Shown here: positions 35,170-43,426 of the stretch, in pieces | Layout of the letters: the number at the start of each line of letters is the position of its first letter | How positions within the stretch are numbered: position 1 is the first letter of the stretch | DNA from: Mesorhizobium_G sp050247155 | GTDB taxonomy: Bacteria > Pseudomonadota > Alphaproteobacteria > Rhizobiales > Rhizobiaceae | NCBI GenBank assembly: GCA_050247155.1 | Contig: JBFWUS010000007.1 | Location: forward strand, 38,289-102,288 | DNA: 64,000 bases | Direction: 5' to 3' | Translations under genes and position numbers: made by a program | The notes under the pieces: model-generated | Database searches by the model: none | Told to the model about the DNA's origin: nothing | What the model saw: only the letters and a program-made list of their open reading frames with translations

Positions 35170-36099
35170 TCAGAATGCGACGCGGTCGCCGCCCTTGAGG
35201 CCAAGCATAGCCCGAGCCTCCTCGGGCGTAGCGACGTCCAGCGAAAGACCGCCCAGAATGGCGCGGATGCGGCGAACCTGGACGGCATTCGATGTGGCCA
35301 GCTCGCTGCCATCGTAAAGACTGTCCTCCAGTCCCACGCGCACGCTGCCGCCCATAGTTGCGGCCATGGTGATCATCGGCATCTGCCTGCGCCCGGCGGC
35401 GAGCACGGAGAAGCGGTAATCGTCGCCGAACAGCTTGTCGGCGATGCGCTTCATATGGACAAGGTTTTCGGGGTCCGCGCCGATGCCGCCGAGCACGCCG
35501 AAAACGAACTGCATGAAGGGCGTGCCAGGAATGAGGCCGCGATCGCGGAAATGGGCGAGCGTGTAGAGATGCCCGACATCGTAACATTCGAATTCGAAGC
35601 GCGTGCCGCAGCCCTCGCCGAGGCGTTTGAGGATGACCTCGATATCGGCGAAGGTGTTGCGGAAGATGGTGCTGCGCGTCGCCTCCAGCAGTTCCGGCTC
35701 CCAGCCGTGCTGCCAATCGCGCGGTCGGTCGAGCATGGGATAGAGGCCGAAATTCATCGAACCCATATTGAGCGAGCACATCTCTGGCTCGGCGGCAAGC
35801 GCAGCCGCCAGCCGGTCTTCCAGCGTCATGACGGAGGACCCGCCGGTGGAGATGTTAATCACAGCGTCGCTTGCCTGCTTGATGATCGGCAGGAAGCGCA
35901 TGAAGACTTTTGGATCGGCGGTCGGCCGGCCGTCGTCGGGGTTTCGCGCATGCAGATGCAGGATCGAAGCGCCGGCCTCTGCCGCTTCTATGGACTGGGC
36001 CGCGATATCCTCGGGCCGGTAGGGCAGGTGAGGGGACATGGAAGGCGTGTGCACCGAACCGGTGACCGCGCAGGTGATGATGACCTTGTTCGATTTCAT
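35170..36099 (-). CDS. Beta-keto acid cleavage enzyme (BKACE, DUF849 family)
   Basis: This 309-residue TIM-barrel enzyme begins with the family pattern KVIITCAVTGSVHTPSMSPH. It has the zinc-binding HLHARNP motif near residue 48 and GGSVRVGLEDSLYDG near the C-terminus. BKACEs condense a beta-keto acid with acetyl-CoA to give acetoacetate and a new CoA ester. Known members act on 3-oxo-5-aminohexanoate, dehydrocarnitine and other compounds. It lies next to a class III aminotransferase, which could supply a beta-keto acid from a beta-amino acid. Confidence 0.9.
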   Translation of the reverse strand: MKSNKVIITCAVTGSVHTPSMSPHLPYRPEDIAAQSIEAAEAGASILHLHARNPDDGRPTADPKVFMRFLPIIKQASDAVINISTGGSSVMTLEDRLAAALAAEPEMCSLNMGSMNFGLYPMLDRPRDWQHGWEPELLEATRSTIFRNTFADIEVILKRLGEGCGTRFEFECYDVGHLYTLAHFRDRGLIPGTPFMQFVFGVLGGIGADPENLVHMKRIADKLFGDDYRFSVLAAGRRQMPMITMAATMGGSVRVGLEDSLYDGSELATSNAVQVRRIRAILGGLSLDVATPEEARAMLGLKGGDRVAF

Positions 36100-36108
36100 G
36101 GCCGGCTC

Positions 36109-37464
36109 CTATTTGCTGACCGGCAGCGAAAGCTCGTCCGCGAGCTGGGCCAAAGTGGCATCGAGGATTGTCACGATCTCGCCTACCTGATCTTCGGTCG
36201 TGATCATCGGCGGGCAGACGAGGAAATGATCGCCCTCGACGCCGCCGCGTGTGCGGCGCGAATAGATGATGAGGCCACGCTCATAGGCGATGTCGACGAC
36301 GCGTTGATGCGCTTCGAGCGCTTTCGGCAGGGGCGCCATGGTATCCCGTTCAGAGACGAATTCGGCTGCGAGCAGTAGGCCCTTGCCGCGCACGTCGCCG
36401 ATGAAGGGATAACGTTCGGCAAGGCGCTCCAGCTCCGCCTTCAGCAGGTCGCCGATGCGGGTTGCGTTGCCGAGCAGGTCTTGCCGCTCGATCTCTTCGA
36501 GCACGGCAAGCCCGGCCGCACAGGCGAGCGGATTGCCGGCATAGGTATAGCCGTGGGCGAAGCCACCACGATCGAGCACAGGCTTGACCAGCTTCGAATG
36601 CGCCATCATCGCGCCGAGCGGGCAATAGCCTGCGCCAAGTCCTTTGGAGAGGGCGATGAGGTCCGGCCGGCAATTCCAGTGGTCGCCGCCGAGATAGCGG
36701 CCGGTGCGGCCAGCGCCGCTCATCACCTCATCATGGATCAGCAGGATGCCGTATCTGTCGCAAATCTCGCGGATACGCGGGTAGTAACTGTCGGGCGCGA
36801 CCAGCGCGCCGGTGGAAGCGCCACCGATCGGCTCCATGATGAAGGCAAGCACGCTTGCCGGCCCTTCCGCCAGTATTTTGTCTTCCAGCATGTCCGCGTA
36901 GCGGAGGCCGCGCTCTTCCATCGAAAAGTTGTCGCGGTCGAGATAGGCGGTCGGGGCTTTGATGTACGGCATGTCGCGCAGCATCGGCAGGAAGAGCTTT
37001 TTCAGCGCGTCGTAGCCGGTGACAGCAAGCGCGCCGAGCGTCGAGCCGTGATAGGAGGGAAAACGTGAAATTACCTTCCAGCGCTCCGGCTGGTCGGTGG
37101 CGAGCGCCCATTGCCGGGCGAGTTTCAGGCAGGATTCCACCGCCTCCGAGCCCCCGGAAACGAAGAACACGCGGTCGAGCCCCTCGGGCATGTAGCCGGC
37201 AAGCCGCCGCGCCAAATCTTCCGCGGGCTGGTTCTCGAAATGCAGGCGATAAGCAAAGGTCGCCTTATCCATCTGCCGCTTCATCGCGTCGAGCACATTG
37301 CGGTTGGAATGGCCGATATTGACGACCATCGCGCCGCTCGATCCGTCGATGAGCTTGCGGCCGTGTTCGTCCCAAATGTAGATGCCCTCGGCGTGGTCGG
37401 CGAGCGGCCGGCGCAAGCGCGACTGGTAGAAGAGGTGGGATGCCGCTTTTGCTGGCTTGTCCAT
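36109..37464 (-). CDS. Class III (omega-type) aminotransferase
   Basis: This 451-residue PLP enzyme has the Schiff-base lysine K274 in ALSKGLGAGY, D245 in HDEVMSG and the phosphate-binding SGGSEAVESCLK at 103-114. It belongs to the omega-amino-acid/amine transaminases. It lies 9 bases before the BKACE gene on the same strand. About 200 bases separate it from the second aminotransferase. That gap holds a hairpin (37522-37541) and a short palindrome (37626-37638). Confidence 0.88.
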   Translation of the reverse strand: MDKPAKAASHLFYQSRLRRPLADHAEGIYIWDEHGRKLIDGSSGAMVVNIGHSNRNVLDAMKRQMDKATFAYRLHFENQPAEDLARRLAGYMPEGLDRVFFVSGGSEAVESCLKLARQWALATDQPERWKVISRFPSYHGSTLGALAVTGYDALKKLFLPMLRDMPYIKAPTAYLDRDNFSMEERGLRYADMLEDKILAEGPASVLAFIMEPIGGASTGALVAPDSYYPRIREICDRYGILLIHDEVMSGAGRTGRYLGGDHWNCRPDLIALSKGLGAGYCPLGAMMAHSKLVKPVLDRGGFAHGYTYAGNPLACAAGLAVLEEIERQDLLGNATRIGDLLKAELERLAERYPFIGDVRGKGLLLAAEFVSERDTMAPLPKALEAHQRVVDIAYERGLIIYSRRTRGGVEGDHFLVCPPMITTEDQVGEIVTILDATLAQLADELSLPVSK

Positions 37465-37521
37465 GATTGATCCGTAAGGTCAGACGATTTGACGGCCGAA
37501 CATCAGCGGTCGCTGCGCACA

Positions 37522-37541
37522 AGGCAAGTCCGGTCTTGCCT
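37522..37541. other. Short hairpin between aminotransferase genes
   Basis: AGGCAAG and CTTGCCT pair around a 6-base loop, 58 bases upstream of the aminotransferase start at 37464. No T tract is present on either strand. It could be an attenuator, operator or weak terminator. Confidence 0.4.
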
Positions 37542-37625
37542 AAAGGATATGGAACCAGTGCTTTGCGCGCTGCCTAAGAAACCGATCTAGGTCGTCTGCG
37601 CTTAACGGCTTTCTTGACCCTGTCT

Positions 37626-37638
37626 CTGAACGGTTCAG
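37626..37638. promoter_or_regulatory. Candidate regulator site related to the IclR palindromes
   Basis: CTGAACGGTTCAG is a perfect 6-bp inverted repeat around one base. Its TGAAC/GTTCA arms resemble those of the palindromes at 41812-41840 near the IclR gene. It lies 162 bases upstream of the aminotransferase start at 37464 and just after the stop of the aminotransferase at 37669-39024. Confidence 0.35.
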
Positions 37639-37668
37639 CTTAGACGGCTGCGCAGATTTGCCGACCAT

Positions 37669-39024
37669 TTACGAACTTGCCGCGCTCAGCCCCTCATCGA
37701 GCGCCGAGACGATGCGGGCGACGTCCTTGGCAGTGACGATGAGCGGCGGCGACATGATGACGTTGGGGCCGGAGGTGCGCACCATCACGCCGGCGTCATA
37801 AGCCACATCATGCACCTTCTGCACCACATCCTTGGCGGCCGGCGTCTTCTTCGCGCGGTCGAAGACCAGCTCCAGCGCGCACATCAAGCCCTTGCCGCGC
37901 ACATCGCCGATCAGTTCGTGTTTTGCTGCGAGTTCGGTCAGGCCCTTGAGCAGTTCCACGCCGCGAGCCGCGGCATTCGCCGCCACATCGAGCCGCTTCG
38001 TCTCCGCCAGCGTAGCCAGCGCCGCCGCAGCACCCACCGGATGGCCGGAATAGGTGTAGCCATGGCCGATATTGCCGAAGCCGGTCTTGTCGGCCTCGAA
38101 GGCGTCAGTCACCTTTTCCGAAATCATCACCGCGCCAAACGGGAAGTAGCCGTTGGTGATCGCCTTGGCGGTGGACATCAGATCTGGCTTCACGCCCCAC
38201 AACCGAGAACCGGTCCAGGCACCGGTGCGCCCAAAGGCTGTAATCACCTCGTCGGCGATCAGCAGGATGCCGTGACGATCACAAATCTCGCGGATCAAGG
38301 GCATGAAGGTCCCGTGCGGCACGATCACACCGCCAGCGCCGAGCACCGGCTCCATGATGAAAGCCGCGATCGTGTCCGCGCCCTGGAACGCGATCTCGTC
38401 CTCGAAGAGCTGGGCAATGCCTTGGGCGATCGCCGCGCCGTCGGTCGTGCCGAACGGATTGCGATAGGTGTAGGGGGCAGGCAGATGGAAGACGCCGGGC
38501 AGCAGCGGCTCATAGTTGCGACGGAAATTCGCGTTGCCGTTGACCGACGCGCCGCCGAAATGCGTGCCGTGATAGCCCTTCTTCAAGGAGATGAACTTCG
38601 TGCGCTCCGGCTGACCCTTCACCTTGTGATATTGCCGCGCCAGCCGCAGGCAGGTCTCGACCGAATCCGAGCCGCCTGACGTGAAGAAGGCGCGCATCAG
38701 TCCGTCCGGCCGGAACCACTCTTCGAGTTCATAGGACAGCTCGATCAGCGGCGAATTGCTGGTGCCGCGAAAGGTCGAATAGTAAGGCAGCTCGTCGAGC
38801 TGGTCGCGGATCGCCTTCTTCACCGGCTCGCAGGAATAACCGAGATTGACGTTCCACAATCCGCCGACCGCGTCGAGCACCTTCTTGCCATGCACGTCGA
38901 CGATCTCGACGCCTTCCGCCGCGTTGATGATGCGGGGCGGGTTGGCGCGCATCTCCGCCGGATGCGCCATCGGATGCCAGAGATGACGGGCATTGTTCTC
39001 GATCAGAAAATTCGTTTCGCGCAT
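37669..39024 (-). CDS. Class III aminotransferase, omega-amino-acid:pyruvate type
   Basis: This 451-residue PLP enzyme has K287 in STAKAITNGYFPFGA, D259 in ADEVITAFGRTG and the start LWHPMAHPAEM usual for beta-alanine/polyamine:pyruvate transaminases. It is distinct from its neighbour at 36109, so the operon carries two different transaminases. Possible substrates are putrescine, aromatic monoamines, GABA or beta-alanine. It begins 2 bases... before the HAD gene end on the same strand, implying one message. Confidence 0.88.
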   Translation of the reverse strand: MRETNFLIENNARHLWHPMAHPAEMRANPPRIINAAEGVEIVDVHGKKVLDAVGGLWNVNLGYSCEPVKKAIRDQLDELPYYSTFRGTSNSPLIELSYELEEWFRPDGLMRAFFTSGGSDSVETCLRLARQYHKVKGQPERTKFISLKKGYHGTHFGGASVNGNANFRRNYEPLLPGVFHLPAPYTYRNPFGTTDGAAIAQGIAQLFEDEIAFQGADTIAAFIMEPVLGAGGVIVPHGTFMPLIREICDRHGILLIADEVITAFGRTGAWTGSRLWGVKPDLMSTAKAITNGYFPFGAVMISEKVTDAFEADKTGFGNIGHGYTYSGHPVGAAAALATLAETKRLDVAANAAARGVELLKGLTELAAKHELIGDVRGKGLMCALELVFDRAKKTPAAKDVVQKVHDVAYDAGVMVRTSGPNVIMSPPLIVTAKDVARIVSALDEGLSAASS

Positions 39025-39025
39025 C

Positions 39026-39688
39026 TCAGGCTCCTACAGTTTCGAGGCCCAGCATCGACAATGCCAGGGCATATCCTTCCGCCGGCCGCGTGACATCGAA
39101 ATGTACATGCGGCAGACCGACAGCGACCGCGCCGTCGATGTTTTTCTTCTGGTCGTCGACGAAGACGCAGTTTTCGCGCGGCAGGCCGAGTTCGGCGAGC
39201 ACCTGCTCATAAGCGCGCGGGTCGGGCTTCAGGATCTTCGTATAGGTCGCGTCGACGATAACCTCGAAGCGGTCGAGCAATGGCAGCCGCTTGCGGAAAT
39301 CCTCGCCATAAAAGAGGTCAAGTTCATTCGACAGGATCGCAAGGCGAATGCCGGTCGCAGCAGCGCGTTCGATCGCGTCCCGGGCCTCCGGTCGGATAAC
39401 GGTTTCAACATCCGCACCCCGCGCCCGCTGCACGAATGTCATCATGTCGGTCCAGTCTTCGCCAACCAGTTTTCCGACTTCCCGCGAACGTTGAAGCCAG
39501 TAATCTCGCTCGGTGATTTCGCGCTTCTGCATGGACACCCACAAAGGGTCGGTGTCGGGGTCGAACGGCCCGCGCCAGGTCAGCGCGCAGGGCGCGAGCC
39601 CCAGAGCGCGTTCGGTGACATCATGCGTCTCGAACAGCGTGCGCGTGACGACGCCGCCGAAATCGAGGATCAGCGCGCGGTCGCTCAT
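39026..39688 (-). CDS. HAD-superfamily hydrolase
   Basis: This 220-residue protein has motif I as LILDFGGVVTRT (D then F, where canonical enzymes have DxD), motif II LAILSNELD, motif III lysine in TKILKPDPRAYE and motif IV FVDDQKKNIDGA. Phosphatases or dehalogenases of the YihX-like subgroup look like this. The missing second aspartate of motif I may mean altered chemistry. The ATG at 39688 overlaps the stop of the UPF0261 gene. Confidence 0.83.
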   Translation of the reverse strand: MSDRALILDFGGVVTRTLFETHDVTERALGLAPCALTWRGPFDPDTDPLWVSMQKREITERDYWLQRSREVGKLVGEDWTDMMTFVQRARGADVETVIRPEARDAIERAAATGIRLAILSNELDLFYGEDFRKRLPLLDRFEVIVDATYTKILKPDPRAYEQVLAELGLPRENCVFVDDQKKNIDGAVAVGLPHVHFDVTRPAEGYALALSMLGLETVGA

Positions 39689-40929
39689 GGCCGTCCAGCC
39701 ACGACGGCGCCGCGTCGCACCCAATCGTCGAAGATTTCCAGTGCACGCTGCGAGAACGCCAGCTCGTTGATATGCGCCGCGACTTCATGCGCCTCAACAT
39801 TGGCTGGCACGCTGGCCCGCATCGCCTCAATGAAAGCGTCCAGCGCCTCTGGCTCATGCAGCGGCTCGCCTTGACGGTCCCATTCCTGGATGCCGCCGGT
39901 CGGCAGTACGAAGGCAACCGGTCCCACCGCCTTCTGGAGCTTTTCTCCGATGACGCGGGCGATATCGCGACGGTCCTCCTGCGAGATGGTGACCGAGCCG
40001 AGAAGGCGGTTGTGTGCATGATAAGGCCGGTTGGCCAGCGCCGACGGCAGGCTTTGCCAGGCGGGCAGGTCGACCATGTCCACCGCTCCAGGAGCGACGA
40101 TCTGCGGAATTCCGCATCTGCCTGCGTTCTCCAACCGGTCCGGGCCGGACGTGACGACGGAACGATGGTGGTGGTTGTTCACTTCCTGGATACAAAAGTC
40201 GAACACGGCGGCAAAGCCGTTCTGCGCCGCGATCGCCTCAAAGGCACGCCCGCCCATGCCTGTGGCGTGGAACACCGCGACGTCATAGCCGCGCTTTTCG
40301 AGTTCAGGCTTCAGATGCTTCATATATTTCAGGCAGCTCGAGCCGAGCGACGTCATGCCGATCAGCGGCCGTTCGCCGGCTGGCGGCGTGCCGAAGCGGG
40401 CCGCGCCCACCACCGCGCCGCAGGCTTGCGACAGCACTGAACGGCAAATGCCGTTCAGCCCATAAAGGCCGCCTGCCCACAGGATCATCATCAAATCCGG
40501 CGCGATGCGTTCCGGCGGCACCAGATGCGAATAGGCTATAGTGGAGACCACAAATTTCGGCACGCCGAGCGGCAGTGCAGCCGTAACATCCAGCGCCAGG
40601 TCGGTGCCCATCGAGCCGCCGAGGATGATGACGCCGTCCGCTTGTCCGGCATCGTGCAACTGCCGCGCCAGCTTCGAAGCGCCCAGCGCCATCAGCGCCA
40701 TGGCGCTGTTCTCGTCGCCACTGGCAATGATCGCCGCGATCGTGGTTTGAGCTGCCGCCGCGACATCGTGCTTCGAATATTCGGGCGTAGTGCGCGGATC
40801 ACCGAGCACACTGACATCCATCATGACGGGAACCGCATCCGCATCACGGATGATGCCGGCCATGAATTCGAGTTCGTCGCTCTTGGTGTCGCCGGTGCCG
40901 ATAACCAGGATATTGGGCGTCTTGCTCAT
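39685..40929 (-). CDS. UPF0261/Tm-1-like ATP-binding protein
   Basis: This 414-residue protein begins ILVIGTGDTKSDELEFM and contains VIILGGSMGTD and GMTSLGSSCLKYM, as in the UPF0261 family. That family includes the ATP-binding N-terminal domain of the tomato Tm-1 resistance protein. Its bacterial function is not established. Bacterial relatives usually pair with a TIM-barrel partner, which is absent here. ATGA overlaps link it to IclR upstream and HAD downstream. Confidence 0.88.
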   Translation of the reverse strand: MSKTPNILVIGTGDTKSDELEFMAGIIRDADAVPVMMDVSVLGDPRTTPEYSKHDVAAAAQTTIAAIIASGDENSAMALMALGASKLARQLHDAGQADGVIILGGSMGTDLALDVTAALPLGVPKFVVSTIAYSHLVPPERIAPDLMMILWAGGLYGLNGICRSVLSQACGAVVGAARFGTPPAGERPLIGMTSLGSSCLKYMKHLKPELEKRGYDVAVFHATGMGGRAFEAIAAQNGFAAVFDFCIQEVNNHHHRSVVTSGPDRLENAGRCGIPQIVAPGAVDMVDLPAWQSLPSALANRPYHAHNRLLGSVTISQEDRRDIARVIGEKLQKAVGPVAFVLPTGGIQEWDRQGEPLHEPEALDAFIEAMRASVPANVEAHEVAAHINELAFSQRALEIFDDWVRRGAVVAGRP

Positions 40930-41702
40930 CCCGCCCTCCGCAAGAGCACCGCTTCGCCATCGAGGCCGAAATATCTTTGCGTGATGGCCGCCGCCGCTTC
41001 GGCCGCCGCCTTGCCCAATGCGTGCAGCGTTTCCTCATCAACGCGGATCTGCGGAGCGGCGATAGCGATGGTGCCGACCGGCTGGCCGCCCGACGCCTTG
41101 ATGGCCGCACCGGTGCTGACGGTGCCTGTTTCCAGCCCCTGCTCGCAAATCGAATAGCCACGCTCACGCGTTTCCGAGACCAGCTCCTTGAGCCTCGTGC
41201 GACTTGTCACAGTGTGTTCGGTGTACCGCTCAAGATCGTCCGCCAGAAAAGCGTCCACATCTTGCCATGCGCAGCCTGCCAGCAAGGCGATACCGGAAGC
41301 GGTCGCATGCAGCGGCAGCATCGTGCCGACATCCAGCGACACGCGATGCGCCTTGGAAGATTCCGCCACATGCACGGTCGACAACCGTCCGCCGGCGAAT
41401 TTTGACAGGTGCACCGTCTCGCCGACCCGCTCGGCCAACTCGTCGGCAATCTGCCCGCCGATCCTCAGAAACGGAAACCGCATTTCGCGAATGCGCGCCA
41501 GACGCACGGGCGCGGAGCCGAGATCGTATTTCTTCGTTTCGGCATCCTGCTCGATGAAGCCGTGCCGGCCAAGCTCGACAAGCAGCCGCCGCGCGGTCGC
41601 CTTGTCGGTGCCGCAGAGCTTGGCGATCTCGGCCAGCCCCATGCCCCGCTCCGCGCGCGACACGACGTCGAGCAACGACAAGGCTTTGCCGACTGTACCC
41701 AT
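40926..41702 (-). CDS. IclR-family transcriptional regulator
   Basis: This 258-residue protein has an N-terminal winged helix-turn-helix (KALSLLDVVSRAERGMGLAE; DKATARRLLVELGRHGFI) at about residues 6-55 and an IclR effector domain with ATASGIALLAG and GTIAIAAPQIRV. It is the first gene of the leftward operon and diverges from the permease operon. Overlapping palindromes at 41812-41840 are probably its operators. It is likely the switch for both arms. Confidence 0.92.
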   Translation of the reverse strand: MGTVGKALSLLDVVSRAERGMGLAEIAKLCGTDKATARRLLVELGRHGFIEQDAETKKYDLGSAPVRLARIREMRFPFLRIGGQIADELAERVGETVHLSKFAGGRLSTVHVAESSKAHRVSLDVGTMLPLHATASGIALLAGCAWQDVDAFLADDLERYTEHTVTSRTRLKELVSETRERGYSICEQGLETGTVSTGAAIKASGGQPVGTIAIAAPQIRVDEETLHALGKAAAEAAAAITQRYFGLDGEAVLLRRAG

Positions 41703-41811
41703 CGTCCTCCTCCGACCGGTTTTTGATAGAGCCTCGGCACTGTCCTCGCAGCGCCGGGATACTTAACATGACAATTAGCTTGACATAGCCGACTGCTTTC
41801 TGCAAGTCTAT

Positions 41812-41840
41812 ATTTGAAATGATGGTTCAAATAATGAACC
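41812..41840. promoter_or_regulatory. Two overlapping palindromes between IclR and permease genes
   Basis: ATTTGAA-N7-TTCAAAT (41812-41832) and GGTTCAAATAATGAACC (41824-41840) are each perfect inverted repeats and share the central TTCAAAT segment. They lie about 110 bases from the IclR start and about 90 bases from the permease start. Overlapping symmetric sites suggest tetrameric IclR binding or mutually exclusive occupancy. Confidence 0.6.
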
Positions 41841-41928
41841 TATCTGGCGAGTGATGGCAGGAGGTGCCTGAGCTGGCCAACGGGAGAGCGTCCGGCCTGC
41901 GCAGCCGACGCGTGATGGAGGGAGGACC

Positions 41929-43377
41929 ATGACAGACACAACGATCTCAAATGGCGCGGGGGCGAACCAGCTCCGGCCGAACACGCTCGGCGTCGGGGCG
42001 GTGACGTTCCTGGTCGTCTCGGCCGCAGCACCTCTGACGGCGGTCGCCGGCGGCGTGCCGCTGGCCATGCTGCTCGGCAATGGCGCGGGCATGGCGGCAT
42101 CTTTCGCGATCGTCACGGCGATCCTGCTGCTCTTCTCGATCGGCTATGTCGCCATGGCGCGACACATCCGCAACGCCGGCGCGTTCTACGCTTACAGCGC
42201 CCAAGGCCTCGGCGGCCTGTGGGGCGGCGCCGCGGCGATGATCGCCATTCTTGGCTACAACGCCATGCAGATCGGCGTCTTCGGCCTGTTCGGCGCGGCG
42301 ACCTCGGGTTTGTTCGCCGGGCTCGGCCTCGAATTGCCCTGGTGGGTTTGGAGCTTCATCGGCATCGCTGTTGTCGCCGTGCTGGGCTATCGCCGGGTCG
42401 ATCTTTCGGCCAAGCTGCTGACGATACTGGTCATTCTCGAATATCTGATCGTGCTGATCATCGATGTCGCCATCATTGCCAAGGGCGGCGACAGCGGCCT
42501 GTCGATGGCCCCGTTCTCGCCGGCGCAATTCTTCTCCGGTTCGCCGGCCATCGGCATCCTGTTCGCCTTTGCCGCCTTCATCGGCTTCGAGGCGACGACG
42601 ATCTACAGCGAGGAGGCCCGCGAACCGCACCGCACCGTGCCCCGTGCCACCTACATTTCAGTGCTGATCATCGGCCTGTTCTACATGTTCACCGCCTGGC
42701 TGATGGCCAACGCCGCCGGCGTCGACAAGCTGGTGCCTGAACTGCAGGGCCTGCAGGACCCGACCACCTTCCTATTCGGCATTGCCGCGCGTTATGCCGG
42801 GTCTTGGGTGCCGCCAGTGATGAATGTGCTTTTTGTCACTAGCCTCTTCGCGGCGGTGCTCGCCTTCCATAATAGCGTCGCACGTTATCTGTACGTCGCT
42901 GGCCGCGAGGGGTTGCTGCCGTCGTCGGTCGGCGTCACGCACCCGGTCTTCCAGAGCCCGCATATCGGCTCGATCATCCAGACGGTCATCGCCGCGCTGG
43001 TCGTGGCGTTGTTTGCGGTCACCGGACAAGACCCAGTGCTGGCGCTGTTCTCCTGGCTCACCAATGTGGGCACGCTTGCGGTGATCGCGCTCATGGTGCT
43101 GACAGCCTTCGCCATCGTCAGCTACTTTGGGCGCAATCCGAATCTGGAGCCCAACGCCTTCACGACGCGCATCCTGCCGGCCATCACAGGGGTGATCCTC
43201 GTCATGGTCATCATCGCGATCACTGTGAAGTTCGGCGACCTTGCCGGTGCGACAGGCTTCCTGGCAATCTTCCTGCCAGGGCTGGTGCTGATCGCCGGTC
43301 TTATCGGCTTTGTGCTGGCTTCGCAGCTCAAGGCGTCCAACCCGGCCAAATTCGCCAAGCTGGGTTCCGGCCAATAG
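41929..43377 (+). CDS. APC-superfamily amino acid/amine permease
   Basis: This 482-residue membrane protein has about 12 hydrophobic helices. The APC pattern shows in helix 1 (FLVVSAAAPLTAVAGGVPLAM) and in GFEATTIYSEEAREPHRTVPRA near residue 220. GGAGGGAGG lies before the ATG. It heads the rightward operon, followed by aldehyde dehydrogenase and aromatic-amino-acid-type decarboxylase genes. Its cargo is probably an amino acid or amine used by them. Confidence 0.9.
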   Translation: MTDTTISNGAGANQLRPNTLGVGAVTFLVVSAAAPLTAVAGGVPLAMLLGNGAGMAASFAIVTAILLLFSIGYVAMARHIRNAGAFYAYSAQGLGGLWGGAAAMIAILGYNAMQIGVFGLFGAATSGLFAGLGLELPWWVWSFIGIAVVAVLGYRRVDLSAKLLTILVILEYLIVLIIDVAIIAKGGDSGLSMAPFSPAQFFSGSPAIGILFAFAAFIGFEATTIYSEEAREPHRTVPRATYISVLIIGLFYMFTAWLMANAAGVDKLVPELQGLQDPTTFLFGIAARYAGSWVPPVMNVLFVTSLFAAVLAFHNSVARYLYVAGREGLLPSSVGVTHPVFQSPHIGSIIQTVIAALVVALFAVTGQDPVLALFSWLTNVGTLAVIALMVLTAFAIVSYFGRNPNLEPNAFTTRILPAITGVILVMVIIAITVKFGDLAGATGFLAIFLPGLVLIAGLIGFVLASQLKASNPAKFAKLGSGQ

Positions 43378-43426
43378 AGCAACAGGGGCCGTCGCCGACG
43401 GCCCCACAAAGACCAGGGATAGTTCC

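Noticed and set aside
34717..36378. Plus-strand ORF of 553 codons over the GNAT and BKACE genes
   Set aside because: It lies entirely opposite well-supported genes. Long open shadow frames are common in high-G+C DNA, and the sequence shows no domain.
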